Below, piece after piece: positions 8,443-15,554 of a stretch of DNA of 23,739 nucleotides. The notes beneath the pieces were generated by a model. It did no database searches and had not been told where the DNA came from. It worked only from the letters and a program-made list of their open reading frames with translations. Both the position numbers and the translations under genes were made by a program. Positions within the stretch are counted from its first letter, which is position 1. Each line of letters begins with the position of its first letter. The stretch is from Croceibacterium_A sp965977975 (lineage in GTDB: Bacteria; Pseudomonadota; Alphaproteobacteria; Sphingomonadales; Sphingomonadaceae), in assembly GCA_965977975.1 (NCBI GenBank), contig CBHCZH010000044.1, forward strand, positions 1 to 23,739, given 5' to 3'.

Positions 8443-9483
8443 CTAGTCGATCACCGCACGGAAGATCAGCGTCTGCGTCGTTCCTGCCGGAAGGCTGGCG
8501 ATCGAGCCGCTCACCACTCCAGCGGCCTCGCTGCCATTGCTGGCACCCGGGGTGTTGCAGTCAGCACCACCGACCTTGACGCCGTAGCTGCTGTCGTAGC
8601 TGACCTCGCCGGGCAGCGTATCGCTGATCGTGAGATTGCTCGCGGCGGCGCCGCCGGCGGCGGTGGTGACCGCGACGCAATACTCGATTGTCGCGCCCGG
8701 AATGGCCGCACCGGTTCCGAAGTCTCCGCTGACGATCTGACTTGTTTTCGTCGCCGACAGTGTCGCCGTGAAAATGACGAAGTCGTCCGTCGCCGAGAAC
8801 GCGGCGTCGCGGCTTCCGTCGCTTGCGCCGGCGCCGTCCGCGAAGATCGTGTCCTCGCCCGCCGTGTTCGTGGCGGCTTGGGTCAGGTTGCTGCCCAGCG
8901 CGGCGCCGTTGTCGGCTTCCTTCGCAGTGGCCGTGAGCGTCACGGCGGCGACCTCGTCATTAGCGACGCCGGTCGGCACGGACGCGGCAACGGTATGGAT
9001 CGTCACCGGCGTATCTGGGGCGAGCGAATCGAGGTGGGTAATCGCGGTGTCTCCCCCGTTGAAGACGCCATCGCCATCGTCGAGATAGTACGTGAGCGGC
9101 GCGGTGACGTTGAAACTGTCGGATCCGCTGATGCCTGCCGCGCTACCGGTCGCGGTCTGGGTCGCGCCGAGTTGGAAGTCGAGCGTGTCGTTGGACAGGT
9201 TCTCGACCTGGAACGTCACTGCTTGCGAGGTCGCGCCCGGCGTCACCGAAGTCGCCGTATTGTCGGTACGTGCGACGTTCAGGTCGACCTTGCGGTCAAC
9301 CGTGATGTCGTCCGACGCGGTTTCGTCCGCTTGGTCGATCCCGCCGACCTGATATTCGACGGTAACGGTGTTGCTGATGATCGTACCCGCGGCCGTGCCC
9401 GCCGCGAGGGCAGGCCCGGCGACCAGGCCGGTTACGGCAAGCGCGCCGGTGGCGCACCCGCACAATAGAATTCTCTTCGACAT
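8443..9483 (-). CDS. secreted DUF11-like protein (346 aa)
   Basis: Predicted exported beta-sandwich protein of unknown function. The ATG at 9483 follows a GGGGGG ribosome site; upstream codons in the frame are not needed. The signal peptide runs to about residue 27 (GPALA before AGT). The mature part starts with GTIISNTVTVEYQVGG, a pattern also found in the first operon gene and in the giant protein. It has an acidic strand (DDGDGVFNGGDT, ~135-145), the shared TIFADG...DDF block (~212-235), and a C-terminal DUF11-type segment (IPGATIEYCVAV...ISDTLPG) ending LIFRAVID. There is a cysteine pair in the C-terminal domain (Cys269, Cys309). It is paralogous to the 327-aa protein two genes upstream. 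The next gene begins 23 bases after its stop, so the two are almost certainly co-transcribed. Confidence 0.85.
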   Translation of the reverse strand: MSKRILLCGCATGALAVTGLVAGPALAAGTAAGTIISNTVTVEYQVGGIDQADETASDDITVDRKVDLNVARTDNTATSVTPGATSQAVTFQVENLSNDTLDFQLGATQTATGSAAGISGSDSFNVTAPLTYYLDDGDGVFNGGDTAITHLDSLAPDTPVTIHTVAASVPTGVANDEVAAVTLTATAKEADNGAALGSNLTQAATNTAGEDTIFADGAGASDGSRDAAFSATDDFVIFTATLSATKTSQIVSGDFGTGAAIPGATIEYCVAVTTAAGGAAASNLTISDTLPGEVSYDSSYGVKVGGADCNTPGASNGSEAAGVVSGSIASLPAGTTQTLIFRAVID

Positions 9484-9529
9484 CGTGACCCCCCTTGTGG
9501 TCGTAAAATCTGGTTCAATACTCAGCGGT

Positions 9530-9997
9530 TCAGCGCACCAAGGCGACGAACTGCACCTGCCCGGTTTCGCCAGGCTGGATCTGCGCAAACTTCCAACGCA
9601 AATGCGTTATATCTCTGATAGTAGCAGGCCGTTCCTGACCGCTGTTATCAACAACGGCCAGCTGTCCCAGCGTGCCCCAGGTCTTGCCGCCATCGACGGA
9701 GACATCGGCCTGGCCGACAGCCTCCTGGGTAAGCTGCAGGCTGGAGGCCACCGGGTTGACCACGATGAAATCGGTCACCACCGACCCGCCTTCGTTGTGA
9801 AAGCTGGTGGTGAAGAGCAGCGTGTCGCCCGGGACTACGTTCTCGGGTTCCAGCAACTGGGGTTGCCCGCCATTCTCGGCCGCACGCATGAGCTGGACCT
9901 TGCTCTCAAGCGCAACCGGCTTGCTTTGCGCTGCGGCGAAGCCGGGAGCGAGCGCAGAAATCGAGACAAGAAGGCCAAACAATGCTTTGGAGAACAT
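9530..9997 (-). CDS. small secreted single-domain DUF11-like protein (155 aa)
   Basis: Predicted exported protein consisting of a signal peptide (residues 1-23, ending GFAAA before QS) and a single DUF11-type beta-sandwich. Recognisable parts are VVPGDTLLFTTSFHNEGG (~54-71), ADVSVDGGKTWGTL (~98-111) and the closing THLRWKFAQIQPGETGQVQF (~131-150), a typical end of this domain. The ATG at 9997 follows GGAGA at 7 bases. The gene lies 13 bases after the stop of the 327-aa gene and 46 bases before the 346-aa gene, so it is the second member of the operon. Unlike its two neighbours it lacks the SNTV...Y.VG N-terminal block. Its function is unknown; a structural or chaperone-like partner of the other two is possible. 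Confidence 0.82.
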   Translation of the reverse strand: MFSKALFGLLVSISALAPGFAAAQSKPVALESKVQLMRAAENGGQPQLLEPENVVPGDTLLFTTSFHNEGGSVVTDFIVVNPVASSLQLTQEAVGQADVSVDGGKTWGTLGQLAVVDNSGQERPATIRDITHLRWKFAQIQPGETGQVQFVALVR

Positions 9998-10010
9998 AAT
10001 AAATCTCCGA

Positions 10011-10994
10011 TCAGTCGATAGTGACGGAAAATTTGATGGTGCGGCTTGCGCCGCCCGCGACGGTACCGAGGTCGATCGAGATACCTGCCGCGCCCGCCTG
10101 TCCGGCGTCGTCGCCGGTTGCGTCGGTCAGCGGAGCATTCTCGAGCATGAGCGAATTGGCGGCGTAAGTCGTGCCGGTCGGGATCGCGTCCGCCACGGTC
10201 AGCCCGGACACCGAGCTGGAGCCGGTCACGCTGGCCACCAGCGTGTAGGTCACGCGAGCGCCGGGGACGGCTTCGTCCCCGTTGAATGGATCCACGATCG
10301 TGACCGACTTGACGAGTGAGACGGTGCTCAGGCTGGCGACGAGCGTGCCCTCGTCGAAATCGTCCGCCGTTCCGACGCCGACCACGGCGTCGCCACCGCC
10401 TTCGCCCTGGCCGGCGAAGATTGTGCCGGGAGTGCCGGTGCCGGTGGCGGCTGCTGCCGTCAGGCGCAGCTCGGCGGTGTCGCCATCGCCCGGCGATCCG
10501 GCCAGTTGGGTGACCACGAACACGCGCAAAGTATCGTCCGCGTCGATCGCCGGCGTGCTGCCGCCCACCGGGATGACCGTATCGACACCGGCATCGTAAC
10601 TGGCGTTGCCGTTCGAGTCATAGGCGATCTGCACGACCGAGGGGTCGAAATCGTCACCGCTGAGCGCGGGGTCGACGGTCAGGTCGAACGCCTCGGGCCC
10701 GTTGCCGATATTACCGATCTCGAACGACAGCACCGCGCCGCTGGAACCGAGCGCGACATTGCTCGCATCGAGCGAGGTCACGGTGACGTCGAGCAGCTCG
10801 TCGACCAGGATGCTGACGGTGTTGGAATCGACACTCGCGGTGGTCGCGCCGACCGAATAGGTCGCCGTGGCGGTGTTCTCGATCGACGAACCTGCGGCGA
10901 CGCCGGTCGCGGCTGCGACCGACGGAAAAGCGATTCCGGCGACCGCCATCAGGCCGGCCAGATCGCGAAAAGGAAGGGTGCGTTTGTACGCCAT
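10011..10994 (-). CDS. secreted DUF11-like protein (327 aa), first gene of the operon
   Basis: Predicted exported beta-rich protein of unknown function. The signal peptide covers about residues 1-29 (FPSVAAA before TG). The mature N-terminus, IENTATATYSVGATTASVDS, matches the start of the 346-aa and giant proteins. Further shared blocks are FEIGNIGNGPEAFDL (~91-105), an acidic YDSNGNASYDAGVDT (~124-138), TIFAGQGEGGG...DDF (~191-213), and a C-terminal DUF11-type domain (VPGARVTYTLVASVTG) ending IKFSVTID. The ATG at 10994 has no clear Shine-Dalgarno sequence; a short hairpin directly abuts it and a CtrA-like motif lies 24 bases upstream. It heads the four-gene operon and is divergent from TBDR 2. 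Confidence 0.85.
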   Translation of the reverse strand: MAYKRTLPFRDLAGLMAVAGIAFPSVAAATGVAAGSSIENTATATYSVGATTASVDSNTVSILVDELLDVTVTSLDASNVALGSSGAVLSFEIGNIGNGPEAFDLTVDPALSGDDFDPSVVQIAYDSNGNASYDAGVDTVIPVGGSTPAIDADDTLRVFVVTQLAGSPGDGDTAELRLTAAAATGTGTPGTIFAGQGEGGGDAVVGVGTADDFDEGTLVASLSTVSLVKSVTIVDPFNGDEAVPGARVTYTLVASVTGSSSVSGLTVADAIPTGTTYAANSLMLENAPLTDATGDDAGQAGAAGISIDLGTVAGGASRTIKFSVTID

Positions 10995-11010
10995 GGGCAG
11001 CTATGTGCCC
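10995..11010 (-). promoter_or_regulatory. hairpin abutting the operon's first start codon
   Basis: On the minus strand GGGCA-CATAGC-TGCCC forms a 5-bp stem immediately before the ATG at 10994. The usual ribosome-site position is occupied by this stem and no GGAGG-like sequence is visible, so translation initiation of the 327-aa protein is either unusual or controlled by this structure. The stem is short, so this remains tentative. Confidence 0.35.
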
Positions 11011-11017
11011 GAAATTG

Positions 11018-11033
11018 GTTAACGGCCTGCTAA
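11018..11033 (-). promoter_or_regulatory. candidate CtrA-type binding site
   Basis: Read on the minus strand the sequence is TTAG-N7-TTAAC. This differs by one base from the alphaproteobacterial CtrA consensus TTAA-N7-TTAAC. It lies 24 bases before the first gene of the DUF11 operon. If genuine it would tie expression of these surface proteins to the cell cycle or motile state. Short motifs of this kind also arise by chance. Confidence 0.35.
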
Positions 11034-11247
11034 GTGGATTTACCTATTTCTGGCCCGTGCCGTTCGATGCGCATGAAGCGGCTTCTTTGCGGCCGCCGCG
11101 CTGCCGTGGTGCTTTAGGACTCACGACGCTTCTCGCACATGGCGGGGAGCTTAGACCGGCGCTCGTTAACAAGTTGCTCCCCATCGCGCGCACTCGCGAC
11201 ACGGAAGCCCAATGACCCATGGACCACAATATATTGGATGCCAGTTT

Positions 11248-11290
11248 TAAGAAACTTTCTTAGATATCGGATTCCGGAATCGGGGCCCCG
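11248..11290. promoter_or_regulatory. cluster of three palindromes, candidate operators
   Basis: Three perfect palindromes follow each other closely: TAAGAAA-C-TTTCTTA (11248-11262), GATTCCGGAATC (11270-11281) and CGGGGCCCCG (11281-11290). The first is AT-rich in a GC-rich genome, as expected for a repressor operator or promoter-proximal site. They lie about 145-190 bases before the start of TBDR 2 and 250-300 bases before the DUF11 operon, so they could control either. The regulator is not identifiable from the sequence. Confidence 0.45.
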
Positions 11291-11435
11291 GCGCGTAGCC
11301 GTTCGCCCGTTGTTGCAATTCCGCGACTACCTTCGCGTAATCCCCGTCGCTGGAAGAGGGCCCCCTTGCTCTAGCCGCCAATTGATGCAGCATCGTTCCA
11401 TTGCGATATCGCATCACACATTGACGGGGACTACC

Positions 11436-14400
11436 ATGAATAAATGTCGTCTGCTGGGCTCGAGCGCGCTGCACTCGCTCGCGCTGGCCGGAGTCGCTTT
11501 GGCAATATCATCGCCGGCGTTTGCGCAGGACACCGAGGAGGACCCTGCCGTCGATGTGGCTGACGCGGCCGCCGAAGGGGAGGATCCGGTAATTACCGTG
11601 GTCGGTTCGCGCATTGGTGCGACGACTGCCTTCAACAGCCCTGATCCCATCACGATCATCGATCCCGAGATCGCAATCAAGGAAGGCCGGTTCGATACCG
11701 CTTCGATGCTGCAGAGCTCGCCGGTCGCCGCAGGCTCCACCCAGATCACCTCCGCTCTCTCGTCGAACTTCGTAACGAACGGTGGTCCGGGCGCACAGAC
11801 CATCGACTTGCGCGGCCTCGGTCCCAACCGCACGCTCGTCCTGCTCAATGGACGCCGCGCCGGGCCGGCGGGCACGCGCGGCGCGGTTTCGTCGTTCGAC
11901 CTCAACGTCCTGCCGATCTCGCTCATCCAGAACGTTCAGCTCCTCAAGACAGGCGCTTCGTCTGTTTATGGGTCGGACGCCGTCGCGGGCGTGGTACTGA
12001 TCGAGACAAAGAGCGAGTTCGACGGCTTCAGCGTCGGCGGGAACGTGTCCGTCCCGTTCGATTCCGGCGGCGAGGAATATCGCATCAACGCGATTTGGGG
12101 GAAGGACTTCGGCCGCGGCCATTTCCTCATTGCCGGCGACTATTCCCACACAAACGAGCTGGCGCGTGGCGACCGGAGCTACCTCGCGTGTCCGGAAGCC
12201 TACACCTTCAGGCCCGACGGCAGCCGCGCCGACCTGATCGACCCGCGCACCGGCCAGTACCACTGCGAGGATCTGCGCTGGGGCCACGTCTGGACCTACA
12301 ACCTGATCGACAACCTGCAGCTCGACGGCCCGGGCGGTCCGAACACCGGCGTGAACACCTCGCCCAATGGCGAGACGGTGCTGCTGCAATATCAGTATCC
12401 GGGCGAGACGCTCGGCATTCCGGCCTACGGAGCACCGGCCTACGAGGGCGACTTCTTCGCGCCTGCCGGTTGGTTCCCGGTCGGCTACGACACGCCGTCC
12501 ACGGCGGTGCAGAATGCCTACCACCCGTTCGTCGAGCAGCAGACGATCGTTCCCGAGACCGATCTCTACACGATCTACGCGGAAGGTTCGTACGAGATCA
12601 CGGACAACATCGAGCTGTTCGGGGAATTCCTCTTCAACCGCCGCGAGACTTACCAGAATGGCTGGCGGCAATTCTGGAACTTCGGTTACACGGGCGACCT
12701 CTACGGCACCGGCGCGGGCAATGCCTGGAACTACTGGGCCGACGGCTGGGGCGGCATCAACGCGCTCAGCCCGACGGCTATCACCGATCAGAGCGACAGC
12801 AGCCAGACGGTCGAATATTACCGCGGCGTTGGCGGACTGCGCGGCAATTTTGGCGGAGATTCGAGCTGGAAGTGGGAAGCCTATAGTCAGTACAGCCGCA
12901 GCGTCGGCCGTTACCGGACCCAGCAGATACTCCAGGACAGCTACGACTCAGGCTACTTCCAGACCTCATCTTGCGTCGACACGGTCATGCCTTTTTCAGG
13001 CAAGCAATGCGTCGACATCCCCTGGACCGACCAGAACTTCCTGGCTGGCGTCATCACGCCGCAGCAGGCGGATTTCCTGTTCGACTGGGAGGAAGGCAAG
13101 ACGGTCTATACTCAGCTGACCTTCGAAGGGTCGGTTACCGGGAACCTGATCGAGCTGCCGGCCGGCCCTCTCGGGGTCGCCGTTGGCGCCAACTTCCGCA
13201 AGGATAAGATCGAAGACGTGCCTGGGCATATTACTTTTGCTGAAAACCCCTATTTCGATCCAAGCTTGGCGGACGTGCCTCTGACAGACATCCGATGCAC
13301 CCAAGAGGACCTTGCCAGGATCGATCGTCGCTATCCCTGTAACGAGTTCCATGGCAACGCTTGGGGCTCGTCTAGTTCGGGGATCACAGCGGGCGACAGT
13401 GAAACGTCGGAACTATTCGGTGAGCTGCGGATACCGATCCTCGCAGACAAACCCTTCTTCCAGGAACTGACGCTTTCCGCCGGCGGCCGTCTGACTAACG
13501 TCAAGGCAACCCGCGCTTCGGACGGAGTGTCGGACAGCGACAATGGCAACTTCACCTACAAGCTTGGCGCGAACTGGGCGATCAACGACTGGGTGCGGCT
13601 CCGCGGCAGCTATGGCACGTCGTTCCGCGCCCCGGCGCTGTTCGAGCAGTTCCTGGCCGACGAGACGAGCTTCCCGTCGCAGCGTTCGATCGATCCGTGC
13701 CGCCAGTGGGAAGCAGAGAACGCCGCCGGCCGTATCTCAGACCGGATCGCGGCCAACTGCGAGGCCGATGGCATTCCGGGCAACCATCCGGCCAGTGGCG
13801 TAACGGCTACGGCAGTTTCCCAGGGCGGCCTCGGCGAACTCGAATCCGAAACCTCGCGCGCATGGGTCGTGGGCGGCGTTCTGACCCCGCAGTTCGATTT
13901 CCTCGGCGACACGCGGCTCAGCATCGCTGTCGACTATTTCGACATCAAGGTGAAAGGCGAGATCGCCCAGCTCGGTGCCAGAAACATCCTGTACGGGTGC
14001 TACGGGTCCGAGGATTTCCCGAACGACCCCCTGTGCGACTTGTTCACGCGCGGCCAAACGTCGGCGCCCAACAACGTCAACATGGTGTTCGACAAGTTCA
14101 TCAACATCGCGAGCCAGGAGAATGCCGGCGTCGATGTGACCATCAACATACGTCAGGACCTGGGGACTTGGGGCACGGTCAACCTGACCGGCGACATGAC
14201 CTGGCAGACGAAGGATACCGTCGTCCTACTGGACGCGTCGGCTCCTGAATCGGACAACGGGGAGGCCGGCTCGCCCGATTGGGTCGGCGATTTCCGGCTG
14301 AACTGGCAGACGCCGGAGCAAGGCCTCAGCGTGTTCTACGGTCTCAACGTGATCGGCGGGACCTCGAACATGGAGGACTTCCTTGAGGACAACGGCAACG

Positions 14401-14669
14401 ACCCGTGCTTCCAGAACATCGTCGCTTACGGAACCTATTGCCCCGACCTGACGACGCCCACGGTATTCTACCATAACGCGTCCCTCAGTTACGAGTTCAT
14501 GGACGGGCTCTCGCTAACCGCCGGCGTCAGCAACATCTTCGACCGGCGTCCCCCGCGGGTCTCGGTGCTCAACGGCGCGCAGATCTCGATGTTGGGGCCG
14601 GTCGTCGCTGCGTCGCAGTACAGCTTCATGGGCCGGCGCGCGTTCATCAACGTGTCCATGGATTTCTAA
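11436..14669 (+). CDS. TonB-dependent outer-membrane receptor (TBDR 2)
   Basis: Predicted 1,077-aa TonB-dependent importer. The ATG at 11436 is chosen because a GGGGA ribosome site lies 5 bases before it and a clean signal peptide follows (residues 1-30, SPAFA before QD). An acidic linker leads to the TonB-box-like VITVVGSRI (52-60). The plug (~52-180) carries LRGLGPNRTLVLLNGRR (125-141) and VYGSDAVAGVVLIE (167-180). The barrel fills the remainder and ends in Phe (INVSMDF), as required for barrel assembly. Several Cys pairs in the barrel probably form disulfides in outer loops. It is a clear family relative of TBDR 1. A strong terminator follows, then the sulfotransferase genes. The ligand is unknown. 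Confidence 0.93.
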   Translation: MNKCRLLGSSALHSLALAGVALAISSPAFAQDTEEDPAVDVADAAAEGEDPVITVVGSRIGATTAFNSPDPITIIDPEIAIKEGRFDTASMLQSSPVAAGSTQITSALSSNFVTNGGPGAQTIDLRGLGPNRTLVLLNGRRAGPAGTRGAVSSFDLNVLPISLIQNVQLLKTGASSVYGSDAVAGVVLIETKSEFDGFSVGGNVSVPFDSGGEEYRINAIWGKDFGRGHFLIAGDYSHTNELARGDRSYLACPEAYTFRPDGSRADLIDPRTGQYHCEDLRWGHVWTYNLIDNLQLDGPGGPNTGVNTSPNGETVLLQYQYPGETLGIPAYGAPAYEGDFFAPAGWFPVGYDTPSTAVQNAYHPFVEQQTIVPETDLYTIYAEGSYEITDNIELFGEFLFNRRETYQNGWRQFWNFGYTGDLYGTGAGNAWNYWADGWGGINALSPTAITDQSDSSQTVEYYRGVGGLRGNFGGDSSWKWEAYSQYSRSVGRYRTQQILQDSYDSGYFQTSSCVDTVMPFSGKQCVDIPWTDQNFLAGVITPQQADFLFDWEEGKTVYTQLTFEGSVTGNLIELPAGPLGVAVGANFRKDKIEDVPGHITFAENPYFDPSLADVPLTDIRCTQEDLARIDRRYPCNEFHGNAWGSSSSGITAGDSETSELFGELRIPILADKPFFQELTLSAGGRLTNVKATRASDGVSDSDNGNFTYKLGANWAINDWVRLRGSYGTSFRAPALFEQFLADETSFPSQRSIDPCRQWEAENAAGRISDRIAANCEADGIPGNHPASGVTATAVSQGGLGELESETSRAWVVGGVLTPQFDFLGDTRLSIAVDYFDIKVKGEIAQLGARNILYGCYGSEDFPNDPLCDLFTRGQTSAPNNVNMVFDKFINIASQENAGVDVTINIRQDLGTWGTVNLTGDMTWQTKDTVVLLDASAPESDNGEAGSPDWVGDFRLNWQTPEQGLSVFYGLNVIGGTSNMEDFLEDNGNDPCFQNIVAYGTYCPDLTTPTVFYHNASLSYEFMDGLSLTAGVSNIFDRRPPRVSVLNGAQISMLGPVVAASQYSFMGRRAFINVSMDF

Positions 14670-14696
14670 CGCCTTACGCTGGGGGGAGGGAGCGGG

Positions 14697-14729
14697 CGGG
14701 CGGCATGGCGACATGCCGCCCGTTCTGTT
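14697..14729 (+). terminator. rho-independent terminator after TBDR 2
   Basis: A perfect 11-bp stem (CGGGCGGCATG with CATGCCGCCCG, 14697-14707 and 14712-14722) closes a GCGA tetraloop and is followed by TTCTGTT. It starts 27 bases after the receptor's stop codon. It should separate most TBDR 2 transcripts from the sulfotransferase genes, unless read-through is substantial. Confidence 0.8.
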
Positions 14730-14761
14730 AGCACGCCGCGCGAGGAGCTGATTCACAAGCC

Positions 14762-15547
14762 ATGCCGAACGTCCTGGTGCAGCGCGATACCCTCGATGCG
14801 GAGAACGCCCGCTTCGTCCAGGCTCGGTTGCGCCAGCCGGTGTTCCTCAACAGCGTGCCCAAGAGCGGCAGCCACCTGCTGCGCAACATCATGCGGATGT
14901 TCGTGCCGGTGGAGCAGCAGTACGCGGCCGATTTCATCCAGTGGGCCAACCTGAAGCAGCACCTTGCCGCCTTCAACCCGGCTACGCCGAAGCTCAGTTG
15001 GGGCCACTTGTTTCTCGCCGATGCCTCGGCGATCGAGACCTCGCAGGCGCGGCGTATCCTGCTTTACCGCGATCCCTACGACTGGGTCATCGCTCGGGCG
15101 CGCTTCTTCCTGTCGGAGCAGTTCTTCGGCAACGTCGAGCACCTCAAGTCGGGCGCGCTCAGCGCCGATGAGCTGCTGACGATGATGATCTTCGGCCTGC
15201 CCGGCAAAGCGCCATCGCTGCACGACATCTACGAGCTGAACGCAGCGGCCTGGCTGGGCGCGCGGGTCCATCCGGTCATGTTCGAGGAACTGGTCCGCCA
15301 CGCGGGAGACGTCGATGGCGAGCGGGCGGAAGCTTTCTTCGGCGGGCTGCTCGACGCCTGCGGGATCGACATGCCGGCGGACTGGCGCGAGCGCGTTCGG
15401 ATCGGTGCGGATCGCCGCCAGAGCGGTACCGCGCGCGAGAACCTTTCCGGCGTGGCCCTGGATCTCCCCGCCAGCCTGGGGCCGCGCCACCGCGCGCTGG
15501 TCGATTACCATGCGCCCGGCTTGCGGGCCTTGCTCGGATACGCATGA
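14762..15547 (+). CDS. sulfotransferase-domain protein (261 aa)
   Basis: Predicted PAPS-dependent sulfotransferase-fold protein. The 5'-phosphosulfate-binding loop is seen as NSVPKSGSHLLRNI (30-43). The 3'-phosphate site is RILLYRDPYDWVIARARFF (98-116), with the Arg-Asp-Pro triad typical of the superfamily. It has no signal peptide or membrane segment, so it is cytoplasmic. At 261 aa it is near the size of a minimal catalytic domain. The ATG at 14762 is preceded by GAGGAG, but at a long spacing of about 14 bases, which may mean weak initiation. It is followed after only 7 bases by a second, TPR-type sulfotransferase, so the two are co-transcribed. The acceptor molecule cannot be deduced; bacterial relatives modify lipids, glycans or peptides. 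Confidence 0.82.
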   Translation: MPNVLVQRDTLDAENARFVQARLRQPVFLNSVPKSGSHLLRNIMRMFVPVEQQYAADFIQWANLKQHLAAFNPATPKLSWGHLFLADASAIETSQARRILLYRDPYDWVIARARFFLSEQFFGNVEHLKSGALSADELLTMMIFGLPGKAPSLHDIYELNAAAWLGARVHPVMFEELVRHAGDVDGERAEAFFGGLLDACGIDMPADWRERVRIGADRRQSGTARENLSGVALDLPASLGPRHRALVDYHAPGLRALLGYA

Positions 15548-15549
15548 GG
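15546..15549 (+). promoter_or_regulatory. ribosome binding site overlapping the previous stop codon
   Basis: GAGG at 15546-15549 overlaps the TGA stop (15545-15547) of the 261-aa gene and lies 5 bases before the GTG at 15555. This fixes the start of the TPR-sulfotransferase and suggests translational coupling of the two genes. Confidence 0.65.
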
Positions 15550-15554
15550 CGATC

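Larger units (their letters stand above)
10995..11435. other. divergent control region between DUF11 operon and TBDR 2
   Basis: No gene is credible in these 441 bases; an open frame from 11139 runs into TBDR 2 but precedes its real start and signal peptide. The region should hold both divergent promoters. What I can point to is a hairpin at the operon start codon (10995-11010), a CtrA-like motif (11018-11033) and a run of three palindromes at 11248-11290. Clear -35/-10 boxes were not found. Confidence 0.6.

Noticed and set aside
11139..11435. N-terminal extension of the TBDR 2 frame by 99 codons
   Set aside because: The extension runs across the palindrome cluster, has no family resemblance and would hide the signal peptide that begins at 11436.
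14670..14761. A possible small peptide gene (sulfation substrate) between TBDR 2 and the sulfotransferases
   Set aside because: The 92 bases are mostly the terminator hairpin and a leader; no open frame with a start and ribosome site fits.
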